A DNA stretch of 64,000 bases, from assembly GCA_030549335.1 (NCBI GenBank), contig CM060194.1:32632171-32696170 (forward strand), given 5' to 3'. The notes below the pieces were generated by a model that did not search any database, was not told the origin of the DNA, and saw nothing but the letters and a program-made list of their open reading frames with translations. Made by a program: the position numbers and the translations under genes. This document shows positions 35,338 through 46,408 of this stretch, one piece after another. Numbering within the stretch: position 1 is the first letter of the stretch; each line of letters starts with the position of its first letter. Source of the stretch: Pontederia crassipes. Lineage: Eukaryota; Streptophyta; Magnoliopsida; Commelinales; Pontederiaceae.

Positions 35338-38300
35338 ATGGCCGCCGCCGCCAGCTCCGCTGTTCGGAACCCTAATCCTGTCTTCCGTCACGCCGCCCTC
35401 GCGAGGTCCTCGCCGTCGCCCTTCTCTGGTCTCCGGATCCCCACGAAGGTCGGGGCTCCCCGCAGGATCTCCGCCGCCGTATCCTACTCCATGGCCACCC
35501 GGGAGGCGTCCGTCGTGGAGGCACCGGAGGACGGCCGGCTGAATGTGGAGGCTCGGCCGGATTCCTTAGGCCGATTCGGGCGCTTCGGGGGCAAGTACGT
35601 GCCGGAGACGCTGATGCACGCGCTCTCCGAGCTCGAGGACGCCTTCCGGACTCTCTCCAAGGACGAGGAGTTCCAGGTTATTTTTGGATTGCTTTTTGAC
35701 ACCTCCGCTAATGCCCCATACTTCTTGAAATATCTGCACTACTTTTTTTTTTTGGTTTGAATAGCTAAAGTTGGGATTTTGGATTGTTTCTTTTGCTCAA
35801 ATTAATAGTGTTGTCTGTTTGTCAAAATGGTAACATTTATGCTCTTAGATTTGTTGTCTGATAAAGTCCCTCAACGTTTCCTAATCATGAGATGACTTTC
35901 AGCACCGATTGGATCTGTTCTTTCATTAGGCAACCAAACGCAGGACATTGCATCCTTCCAAGTTGTATGTTTCTAGTGATTCCTGTTGATATATTTGTTG
36001 CATTCGTAATAGGTATATCGAGTTATGAAGGTCTGTTTTTATGTGCAATATTATTAATCATCATCCTGTAGTTTCAGCTTCTGGATAATACTAGAGGAAG
36101 ATGTTGATATCAACCGATTAAAGAGACTATTGACCTCATGAACTTTCTTTAGATATGTCATGTCGCAAAATTTAGTGCGCATCTTCTACAAGGATTTGCT
36201 GTATCGACCTAATAATTATTGTTTCGTGATAATCTATTGGTTAATATCTAGGTCAAGTTGGGGCATTTTGTATAAGCTTGTTATTCCATCACATTATTTT
36301 CGGCCCAACCATGAAAGCTCAGAACATTGTTGGCCAAAGGTTTGGAATGAAGATTAAGTTTGTCAATATGCAACTTGGCATTTTTTGTGCAATGCTAGCA
36401 TCCTCAACCCCGTAAAACCTAGAGCTTAAATTTCCATGCATTGGTTCTAGACAGGAGATTATGTGGTTGACAAGTATTTCATGTTGGAGATGGTAGTTGA
36501 TGAGTAATTTAGGCAGGAACTTGTTTTGATTGTTTCTTGTGCAATAAAAAACCAAATAGCCATGCAGATGAACATCCTTCCATGCTAAATTTTGTGCCCC
36601 TGAAAATTGTTAAGCATCATTATATGCACGACTCCAATTCAATAACTTGTCATTTCTCTTGTATGTTTTAATGGAGAAACTATCGTATGATCTTTTTAGT
36701 GGATGTCTCTTCTGTGCTTATCTATAATTTATGCTGTGTTCCAGAAAGTTGTGGGGTTTAGTAATGTTATAAGTTTCTGTAAATATCATTTGAATTTTGT
36801 GATTCCACAAATTGCAACACTTCCTGAAATTTCTTGCTTATGCACAGAAAGAATTGGATGGGATTCTCAAGGATTATGTTGGAAGGGAGAGCCCACTTTA
36901 CTTTGCAGAAAGGCTGAGTGAACACTATCAGCGTCCTAATGGCGAGGGTCCTTTAATTTATTTGAAAAGGGAAGACCTTAATCACACCGGAGCTCATAAG
37001 ATTAACAATGCTGTTGCACAAGCTTTGCTTGCTAAACGTCTAGGCAAAAAGCGGATCATAGCCGAGACAGGCGCTGGTCAGCATGGGGTAGCCACTGCTA
37101 CAGTATGCGCAAGATTTGGTTTGGAATGCATTGTTTACATGGGTGCTCAAGACATGGAGAGACAGGCCCTCAATGTTTTCAGGATGAAACTTCTAGGAGC
37201 AGAGGTTTGTAACCACGACCACTTCTGAATGCTGACCCAAAGTAGTTTTTTCCAGTATTCAGCCTATTGATTTTATCTATATGCTATATTTATCTATTCT
37301 CTTTTATTTCTGCTTCAGAAATTCTTTGATGATTTTTTTGCAAACTTCAAGCTCTTCGCATTTTGTGGAGAAGCACTTGACGTTGAGATTTTATGCCCTT
37401 AAGGAAAAATGAAAATAAGTTTGGAGTGAAAATTATTTCTGTGGATAATGTTTTCCAAATAGATAATACATTTTTCTGCGTTTCGTTATGTATCAAAAAA
37501 CAAGTTATATACAACAACAACAAAGCCTTATCCCACTAGGTGGGGTCGTAAAAAATAAGTTATATGATCTAAAATAATTGTTTATTTGGCTTATAACATG
37601 TGGAAAAGTGTCTTGGAGGAATATGTTTGTTGGGAAATTTTTATACATATTTGGTTGATAGGAAAAAGGCTTCTGTTGACTAAATTTTTTTCCAGATGCC
37701 AAACATAGGAAAACCGGGAAAATGTTTCTTAAAAAATATTTTCTTCCAAACAAACACAACCTTTACCCCTAAAAAACCTTAATGATTCATTTTGTTCAGC
37801 ATTTGATTATATGTTGTTGCTTTCAATTTGGTAAAGAAACTAGTATTTTTTTAAAGTAAAAGAAACTAGTATTGAACATATCTATATAAACTGCTTCTTA
37901 TATTTCTTGTTGGTTTCATGAGTAATATTGTGGAAACATCTTCCATCATGTTGTACTTCATCTGATACTTCTTATTAGCTGTATTTTGTTGCTAGAGTTT
38001 GTTAATAGTATTGAGATATTGGAGCCGTGCATGTTTCTTCATTATGTGCTCGCAAAGGTTACACCTTTACTTCATCTACTCTGCTATTAAATAAAGCTGA
38101 AACTTATTAGGATATGGTATTAATTTAAGAAGACTGTGCTTGTGCAATTTATGTGTGCTTTACTTTATGTAATACGTCTTACCATGCCATTGTGACACGA
38201 GTTCTCTTCTTCTAGGTAAGAGCTGTCCATTCTGGCACTGCTACACTGAAGGATGCTACTTCTGAGGCTATACGAGATTGGGTGACTAATGTTGAGACAA

Positions 38301-39213
38301 CACATTACATTTTAGGCTCTGTTGCGGGCCCACATCCATACCCAATGATGGTTAGAGATTTTCATGCAGTAATTGGCAAAGAGACAAGAAAACAGGCATT
38401 GGAGAAATGGGGCGGGAAGCCTGATATTCTAGTTGCATGTGTTGGGGGTGGTTCAAATGCAATGGGACTCTTCCATGAGTTTGTTGATGATTCTGAAGTA
38501 AGGTTGATTGGCGTAGAAGCTGCAGGGTTTGGTCTAGATAGTGGTAAGCATGCTGCAACCCTGACCAAGGGAGAAATAGGTGTTCTGCATGGTGCCATGA
38601 GTTATTTGTTGCAAGATGACGATGGACAGATCATCGAGCCTCATTCAATAAGTGCTGGGTTAGTAGTGCACGTTGTCCTTTTATTGCTTTCCGACACTTA
38701 ATCTGTGTAAATAAAGATCAAGTCTGTTTATTTATGCATTGAATTTCCAGGTTGGACTACCCGGGGGTGGGACCGGAGCATAGTTACTTGAAGGATATTG
38801 GACGTGCTGAATACTATAGCGTTACCGATGACGAAGCCTTGGAAGGTAGTTGATTCTCTTCACCTACCTTTATTGTATTTCCATTTGCATAGAACCATAG
38901 ATTCAGTTTTCAAAATGGAACTTCCAAACCATCCTGTAAATATTGTCCCTTTGGCATCTATTTCTGTCAGAGACAACATTCTTTTGCAAATATGTGTTGT
39001 GAATAACATCTTGCTTCCCTTGCTCTTCAACTGCCAGCTTTCAAGCGGTTGTCTCGTCTGGAGGGCATCATCCCAGCTCTGGAAACCTCTCATGCCTTGG
39101 CCTACCTCGAGAAGCTTTGCCCAAATCTGCCGGACGGTACAAAGGTTGTTGTGAACTGCAGTGGAAGAGGGGATAAGGATGTCCACACTGCTATAAAACA
39201 TCTTAAGGTCTAG
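35338..39213 (+). CDS. TSB: Tryptophan synthase beta subunit, plastid (5 exons, 469 aa)
   Basis: Catalyses the last step of tryptophan synthesis, joining indole and L-serine with pyridoxal phosphate, in the alpha2-beta2 complex in the plastid stroma. Exons: 35338-35676, 36848-37204, 38216-38658, 38751-38845, 39038-39213; all introns are GT-AG and phases agree. The start lies in a strong context (cccATGGc). Residues 1 to about 50 are Ala/Ser/Arg-rich and look like a transit peptide. The mature part opens with [15 protein letters not shown]. The PLP-binding lysine is in [10 protein letters not shown] (about K164) and the phosphate-binding loop is GGGSNAMG (about 309-316). The C-terminus [16 protein letters not shown] is the usual family end. 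Length fits plant TSB1-type proteins, and no damage is seen. Exon 1 is much more GC-rich than the rest. It faces GPT tail to tail. Confidence 0.96.
35677..36847 (+). other. TSB intron 1
   Basis: 1171-bp intron, GT (gttattttt) to AG (atgcacag). AT-rich; no clear transposon ends seen. Confidence 0.8.
37507..37550 (-). mobile_element. Au-type SINE 3' tail fragment in TSB intron 2
   Basis: acaacaacaacaaagcc followed by ttatcccactaggtggggtcg is the reverse complement of the well-known conserved 3' end of Au SINEs, which finishes in a TTG repeat. Only about 44 bp of it is recognisable. The next ~220 bp of intron are T-rich and contain short inverted motifs (gtttatttgg/ccaaacaaac) that may mark another small element. 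Confidence 0.6.
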
Positions 39214-40101
39214 GAAGAAACTAGTCAATACCTTACTCCAAAATAAACATGTCGGCAAGAGGCAAAAATGCTCCTTGGCTTGTTGGTACATGTACTTCAT
39301 TGTTGTATGTGAACCTTGAGAATCGAGAAGACAAAAATATAACATGGATTTGCCATTACATTTTTTCTGATCCATGTGCTTTAGATTTTTTTCCACTTAT
39401 GTTCCCGATTATCTAAAGCAGGGCAGAAGGATACTTCTTGAATCTTCCACACTGCCAAGACCCAACATTCCCCATTCAAATAACCAGATATTGCAAAAGA
39501 AACAGAACCTTTCCAACAATATTAGTTTGAGAGTTTCGTTCAAGACATGCATTGACAATTTGATAAATTATGCTTACATGCGCAATCTGAAGGAAGATTG
39601 AGGCATTTCTAATTCTTCACAAGTTACTGCTGTTACGGGAAGCCTGCAAACAGTGATCACTAGCATCCAAGCTACTTGCTACACATGTAGCTTTATCCCT
39701 TTGAACTTTAGAATCGATATTATTTGGCAACAGCTAATGGTACATCAGATCCACAAGAATAAAAGCACCACGAGAAAGGTTCAATAAAAAATAAGTTTAT
39801 GGCATAAAACACTGCAAATTAATAGAAATCCACATTTATTTCAAACTGCTTCCAATGCGGCTCATAACTCATAATAAGCATGAAATGTCTGTATGGTTTG
39901 CAACAAAACTAGTTGCTCATAGAGTATCGCAACTGAGTGAGAAGGTTTATTCTGTGCTCCAATTTATAGTTATGATCCGTGTTTACAATTTGTATCTCTA
40001 CAGCAAGAAGATGCTTTCGATCCTGTCCATAATCTGGTTGATACGCAATTGCTCCGAACAGCTGAGCATCTGCAATCCAACCTCATTATGATCCCCCCCC
40101 C
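39214..40101. other. Convergent intergenic region between TSB and GPT
   Basis: 888 bp holding the 3' untranslated regions of both genes. AT-rich, no further gene seen. Confidence 0.6.
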
Positions 40102-42889
40102 TCACAGCTTTGCCTACATGATATTTAATGCAGTATAAGCTTAAGTTGTTGCTGTATTATCATTGTATAAAACGATTTGATGAATAACAACCATAATGGA
40201 ATTCCTTTGTGCATCATAAGAGCTTTAAAAGGCATACAGAAAAATAAAAGAATCTATTATGTTAATACATGTCAGAGTCCCCACAAATTTAGACATCTTC
40301 CTTCCGAATCAACAGATGTTGATTCTTTTACCATTAACAAAGATGCATTTTTTTTAACAGAAGATATCACTGTATTTCATTAGGCAATAGCATATTCCCG
40401 GAGCTGGTTATTTTCATCAACAAAAATTTACAATAAGAATCCACGGAAGACTGTAAATTCAAATACAAAGAAAAACAAAGTCACATCATCAAAGACGATG
40501 AAAATCAAAGAAAGTACCTGTGAGTATAAGAATGTCCCAAAGATGGCAATGGCGGCTCCAAGTGCATTAATTGGTTGAACAGGTATGTGGAAGATTATGA
40601 TAGAAGAGACGATGACGGATATCCGCTTCATCGTATTGCCTATACTGAAGGTCAAGGGGGAGATTTCGTCCAGTGACATGTAGGAGACCTGGTTGTACAA
40701 ATGGTAGAAAACACTCTGAGCGGCAACCCACCTGCAATTAGACATTTGAAAGCCACATAATTTGATGGATCAGATAAGAACACTATGCAAACTAGCTACA
40801 CCTTTTAGTGCGGTGTGATTGAGAAGAAAGTGCTCTAATACCAATTCTAATGGAAATTTTGAAGAAAAGTTTTCAAATATGTCAGCACGAATACATGATA
40901 ATGAACAACGATTGAGTCTTCTATGAACTGACAAAGTGAAGGTTGCAAATCAGGCAGATGCCGGTTCTTGGTTTCCAGTCACAAACAGTCATTGTTACAA
41001 CAAATACAGGAACTGTTAGAATGAGAGATGAACTACTTAAACAAATAGGAATGCTGTGAAGAAACACAGTCCATGGAACAACACGAGGCATTGGTTCTAA
41101 ACAAGCTGCATACAAATCAACTCAATTGAGTGATCAACTTTCTACAGAACCATACACATGAAAAGAGAGCAATAATGTGAATGATCAATATTACAGGAAT
41201 TTTGTGGTACTGAATGCTAAATCTAATGCAATAATAAAAACAAAGTGTCTTGAAAGGAAACAAAGACAGGGGATGTTGCTTACCAGATGAACTGTGGACC
41301 AACCTCTGAAAGTGCCTGCTGCAAACCAGCAGCCCACATCTGAGGGCCCTCCACTGCAATAGCAAAAGGTATGAGTATCAACAAGGACAGCATGGAAAGA
41401 CAGGCATAATAGTTCATCCCACTGACTGACTTCTCCTTCATTCCCTCCTTAGAGAAGATATTACGGAAAACAAGAGCAAGGTTCGATATCATCGCAGCCA
41501 TGAAGCCTGCCATCATGGAAACAAAACATGTCAAAGACTTGTACAATATATGAAACGGCACAAAACTAACGGATCTAAGAAGGCAAATCTTCCATATTTT
41601 ACTACTAGTCTTGCATTTGGCCAAATTAATCATTCAGCAACACTAGTGGAACTAAATTAGCTTGCCCTTCAAATTATTGAGAGCAATAAAAAACATAAAA
41701 CTGTTCATGAAGATATACTTGCTTTTTTATGACATCAAATCAGCACCAACTTGCCCTTTGACTTTTCACCCCTATAGGGAGTTTGAAAAAGAAAAGTTTA
41801 GAAGTCAATCAAGGGAAAAAGCAAGTCCAGAAATCTCCTTATTATTGCCCTTTTTTTTGTTCTTTTTGTTGAGAGGTGTTTTTGGGCAAATATCAGTCAT
41901 TAAAATAATAATTAGCATTCATGAAACATGTTAATATAAGTCGAAGTACAATGATATTAAGGAAGCTATTGATCTGAAACACAAGATGGATATCAATGAG
42001 CTCGAGAAAAAAAATATATTAGCATTCATTAAAGATGAGCATAACTATATGACTACAAAAATATGAACGAAAATACAGTAAAATAAATTAGTCCTAGAAC
42101 ATATCACTCTTACCAGTCATGTTGAAGTTAAGCTCAGTCAAGGCGGCCAGAACACAACCGCCGATGACGGGCAGCAGCGAAAGATAGACGGAAACCGGAA
42201 ACGTCTCTCCCAACAGAAACCTCGACACCAGCACGCTGAACGCCGGCTCCCCGGTCTTAATGATGTGGGCGAACGAGACTGCCACCTTCGACACGCTCAC
42301 TGTCGCTGCGACATGCCCAATGGTATGCGCCACGGCCACCTGATACGATTCAGAATCCAATCAAAGCTTTCAAGATTATCAAAAGGAAGAGGAAAGACGG
42401 GATGTCTCTTACCGGTGCAAGGGTCTGCCAAAAGCTGAGGTCCGTTTCGGGCGCCTCGGCGATCCTTGTGGCCCAAGAGACGAGCATTATGATGGGGCCA
42501 GCGGCAGTGGAGAGGGTGGAGACGAGCCACGGGTAGGGGAAGGCGTTCAGGACCTTCTTGTGGTAGATGTTGAACACCACGTTGAACGCCCACCAGGCGG
42601 CGAAGTAGAAGCCGAGCGGCAAGCGCGAGGCTTCCACGCTGCCGGAGCCATCTGCTTCGTATGCCGCCCGTCTGAACTCGAGCCTCCGAGTTCTTGCCAC
42701 CACCATGAGTGCACGATGAGACCCGAATCCGAGACCTTCCGGCGAGGTCGGGCACAGCGGTTTGCAACTGGAAAGTGGGAGACGAAAGCCTTCGGCTGCC
42801 ACAACGGGTGGAAACGCCGGAATTGGCAATGTCAACGTCGTCGGCCGGAGGAGATGAAGGATTCCTGAAACCACCAAAGATTTCTTCAC
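40102..42889 (-). CDS. GPT: Glucose-6-phosphate/phosphate translocator, plastid (5 exons, 383 aa)
   Basis: Inner-envelope antiporter that imports glucose-6-phosphate into non-green plastids in exchange for phosphate, feeding starch synthesis and the oxidative pentose phosphate pathway. Exons in coding order: 42889-42413, 42339-42114, 41506-41284, 40731-40518 and a last 12-bp coding piece 40113-40102 (Ala-Lys-Leu-stop); all GT-AG with matching phases. Residues 1 to about 75 resemble a plastid transit peptide. The triose-phosphate-translocator fold then follows, with family-specific stretches: WWAFNVVFNIYHKKVLNAFP, VAHTIGHVAATVSVSKVAVS, HIIKTGEPAFSVLVSRFLLG, GMNYYACLSMLSL, FYHLYNQVSYMSLDEISPLT and NTMKRISVIV, forming multiple hydrophobic segments. 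These match GPT rather than TPT, PPT or XPT. Length is normal and no damage is seen. The extreme C-terminus is the least certain part. Confidence 0.94.
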
Positions 42890-43600
42890 AGATGCAATAA
42901 TGATGAAGAAGCAACAAATAGCAACAAAGGCGGAGCGAAAAATTCCTATATTTAGGCTTCTTGCAGAGGCGGAGAAACCTATGCAGAGAAGACAGAGAAG
43001 GAATAATAATTACAATTACCTCGCCGACGAAATTAAATACTTCAAAAAGCTGTCACCTTTCCTGCTTCCGTCACCTGAAGACGCCGGAAAAACGTAGAAA
43101 AGTCTCTTCTCTGACTGTGCTTTGGATCAAACGACGGCGGGAAAAGATATTCACAGACAGTTATCTGCGGGTTTCTCAGTTCATATCACGAGAAGATTCC
43201 CGGCAGAGGAGAATTGGACGCCAAAAAAGACTTGGAAGAGATCGAAAACCGGAAGAAGTACAGCCTTTCCCTGTAGATGCCGGAACCAGTGGAAAGATAT
43301 CGCCTTTAAACCAAATGGGAATGCTATCGGAGGCAGAGCCAACGCAAGGCGGACGAAAACAAAAGGTTCATACAAAATCCTAAAGAGAGAAACGATGCAA
43401 TCAGTTCATCAGAGAAGATTCACTTGTTTGTTTTGTGTGCGCGTCTCTGTGTGTGTGTGTGAGAGAGAGAGAGAGAGTTGGTAGTCAAGTGTTCTCTCAT
43501 ATATCAAAAATCTATGAATTCTAAAAATAAAATCTATGAATGATCTACGGATAAAAGAAAACATGGACATGATGTCCCCGCTGACTAACAAAGTCTTCTT
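42890..43600. promoter_or_regulatory. GPT upstream region with (GT)n(GA)n tract
   Basis: Immediate upstream region of GPT (minus strand). A short gtgtgtgtgtgagagagagagagagag tract sits near 43450-43477. It is open in several short frames, but none is protein-like. A TATA-like ctaaatatagg (minus) lies near 42946-42956. Confidence 0.35.
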
Positions 43601-45332
43601 TAAAACCTTTTTTTATTAGCCGAGGCTTGGTCTACAGAGGTTTCAATGCCCATGTTCAACTAATTCGAAATTAAGAAGATAAAATAATAATAATTTTTTT
43701 CTCGACCAAATGTGACGGCTCCAAGATTAAAATTTTCTTTAATTAAAAACTTTGTATTGGCAAGACTGCCAATTGACATCTGAAAATAAAAATGCAATGG
43801 CCCAAGTAAATTAAGTAAGAATTCTGGAAGAAGTGTTGCAAGCCATGCATTATATTTTAGGCTACACAAAGGAATATAATGTAAAATAGATCTAAAAGTT
43901 GGGCGTAATAATCAATTTTAGCAATAGTATAACAGCTCATTAGAGATTGATTGTAGGCCAACTTTCCTAGACAATTTTTTTTTTTAAAAAAATTATGTTA
44001 ATTTTTTAAGGGATGTATGGCAAAAAAGTTCAATTTGAAATAATATTATTACCGATCTTTTGCAACAAAATGTAATTTTAGATTTGCGCACTTTAAACGT
44101 TTAAAATGATTATTTTATATTACTTTATGCCGTTTATCAAATACTCATTTTATTAATTCTCTAACTAAACCGTTATTTACAGCTATATATCCGCTAATTA
44201 AATAACCTTAACGTCACGGCATTATACGTACGTGAATGATCATTGACAAGTCACCTAAATTGTTGTTGGTTTGTTGACTGCTCCTTATTAAAAAAAAAAC
44301 ACAATAACATACGTATATTATAACACCACGTTTACTGTCTTGTGAATACTTATACTTGGAAGATTTCAAAATATGATTACACGTAGGCTGCGTAATTAAT
44401 TAATTGTGCACCAGCATTGGACCGCATGCTATTTCTTTTTTTTTATTTCATTGCTACTATATTAATTAGAAATTTAGGAATAAAATATCAAAAAATAAAA
44501 TATCAATAATTCGAATATTGATGTAAGCGTTCAATATATAATTCGAGTTGTTTGGCCCCTCCTAGTTTGAATATTTCTGTCACTTGCGCATGAAAAAAGT
44601 CACGACGAGGAATTCTTCCCATTTTAATATATTTCATTATTACAACTTTAGAACTAATTAAGTAGATGCATTGGAAAATATTGATCGCTGTAGAAACATC
44701 AGATCTGATTTGTCCTCGTCTAAGGAAAATGACCTGTTCTTAAAGTATTAGAATGGCAGGTGAAAAAGATGCTGAGCATCCACTGGTAGAGGGATATTCT
44801 CTGATGACCAGGAACAAAATATGACTAGTTCAAAAGATCAACAGAGTGCCAAATCCAGCAAGCATCAAATTGGAGTCTGAGCCTTTGGCAATTGATTGAA
44901 TTCTCAAATTATGTGTTCTAGTGTTAGCCTCGTATTCCTTTCTTTTATCGGTTGTCACCATTTGTATCTGGTGAGCTCCATAAAAAATTTAAATCATTAT
45001 TGGATCGTTATCCGACTGTGGATCGGATAAGTGTGGTGACAATCGAAAAAAATTAAATCATTATCATTCAGACTAAGTTATATGCTAATTAAGTATATAT
45101 GAATTCACACTCCTAAATCGTCCTTGCATTCCTTGGCAATATCACAAAACAAAATTGAAAGACTTCTTGATCCTCTTCATCTCTTTTTATGGAGCTTCGA
45201 GTTGCTGCACTGAATCCACTTGTTGATAGCTTCCTCAGTCATCGTAGTATGACTTTTCTTGGGTTTGTTGAAGACTTGGATTGCATGCTTCGCAGCACTT
45301 GGCTTATTGCTATTAGTCCTGTCTGTATCGCC

Positions 45333-45335
<3 letters not shown>
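43601..45335. other. Intergenic, AT-rich
   Basis: No gene recognised. Contains a small inverted-repeat element at about 44942-45048. A short protein-like stretch near 45189-45330 matches nothing I know. Confidence 0.5.
44942..45048. repeat. Small inverted-repeat element
   Basis: ttatcggttgtcaccat on the left and gtggtgacaatcgaaaa on the right are imperfect reverse complements enclosing about 75 bp. It may be a tiny MITE or a hairpin. No target duplication was confirmed. Confidence 0.4.

Positions 45336-45412
<77 letters not shown>
45336..45412. repeat. (TA)n microsatellite, about 77 bp
   Basis: Uninterrupted alternating TA of roughly 38 repeats, between GPT and the HD-ZIP IV gene. Confidence 0.95.
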
Positions 45413-46129
45413 CGACGTTTGCGTTAGTGCCATTAATCTGCCTCTGACGACTGTTTTGTTAGCATATGAGGTGTAATAACACCACATTTGTACTGGCTCG
45501 CCAATAGTTATAATTCTGACACTTCCATGTGATGAATTAAGATATTTCTTTTATATTTCAATGTGGTCTGAGAAGGCCAAGAGTTGTGATGTAGTTGTTA
45601 ACTGATGCATCATCTGTGGGCTTGCAGTGTTATCTTGATAGTGTTTGAATCAATGAGATTACACAAAAGTGCTTGTTTGGGTCTGTATGCTTTCTGATTT
45701 TCATCGCTTGATGTCATGTATCAAGCAAATGATTAAGGTTCTTATTTGCGATGAAAAGAATTTACTGGTGAATGAATGCAAGTTTGAAGTATCTGACAGC
45801 ATGAAAATAATACAGCTCTATGAGATCATTCCAACACAAAAAACTTTAAAGCAGGGAGGAAAATATCTCATAGGAAATTAACAGATATACAGATAGTCAC
45901 ACTTAGCCAACTCCATTAACAGATCATAAAACAGAAGGAATTAAATAGCCAAAGATGGAGGAGGAAGAGAAGAGCTTCTGTCCAGCAATGGAAGAAGAGG
46001 CAAAAACATTACTCTAAGGGGAAGTCATTAAGTAGAATAGAGACAGGTCGCAGGAGAAACCGAGAGGTACGTGATCGAGATACACATATATAACAATGTA
46101 TAGGGGAAGTCAATACCCGAACCAACCCC

Positions 46130-46204
46130 CCTTGCATTGTGGTGATGCGGTGCCACTGCAACTTTGGGCTTCCTCCCATTAATGTCGAACACCACAGTGC
46201 AAGG
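46130..46204 (-). promoter_or_regulatory. Stem-loop in the HD-ZIP IV 3' untranslated region
   Basis: On the transcript strand, CCTTGCACTGTGGTG (46204-46190) pairs with CACCACAATGCAAGG (46144-46130) at 14 of 15 positions around a 45-nt loop. It lies about 205 bp past the stop codon of the HD-ZIP IV gene, after a likely 3' UTR intron. From memory, the maize HD-ZIP IV gene OCL1 has a 3' UTR stem-loop and a complementary 24-nt small RNA linked to translational repression; this hairpin may be the counterpart. Confidence 0.55.
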
Positions 46205-46277
46205 AAATGTACGAGGTGCGTTCTTGACTTCCCACAGATAACACTGGAGCTCCATGCTCGATCAATCCCCTCCTCTC

Positions 46278-46385
46278 CTGAATTAAAAATGAGAATGAAG
46301 AATAAACTATCGGCAAATGAAAGAAGAATAAACCAGAAGAAAAGAGGGAAAAGAAAAAAAAATGGTTCTTGAGGTAAAAAGTTAC
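46278..46385 (-). other. Probable 3' UTR intron of the HD-ZIP IV gene
   Basis: On the minus strand a donor ATG|gtaactttt (after 46386) and a T-rich acceptor tttttaattcag| (before 46277) bound a 108-bp AT-rich segment just after the stop codon. Composition and sites fit an intron; no transcript data. Confidence 0.5.
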
Positions 46386-46408
46386 CATGAATTATGAGGT
46401 GTTGGAGC

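Noticed and set aside
42297-42917. Alternative minus-strand frame over GPT exon 1
   Set aside because: It runs in another frame across the splice donor; the GPT frame alone has clear homology.
45189-45476. Coding frame ending in a long Ile-Tyr repeat
   Set aside because: The repeat is translation of the (TA)n microsatellite, and the part before it matches no known family.
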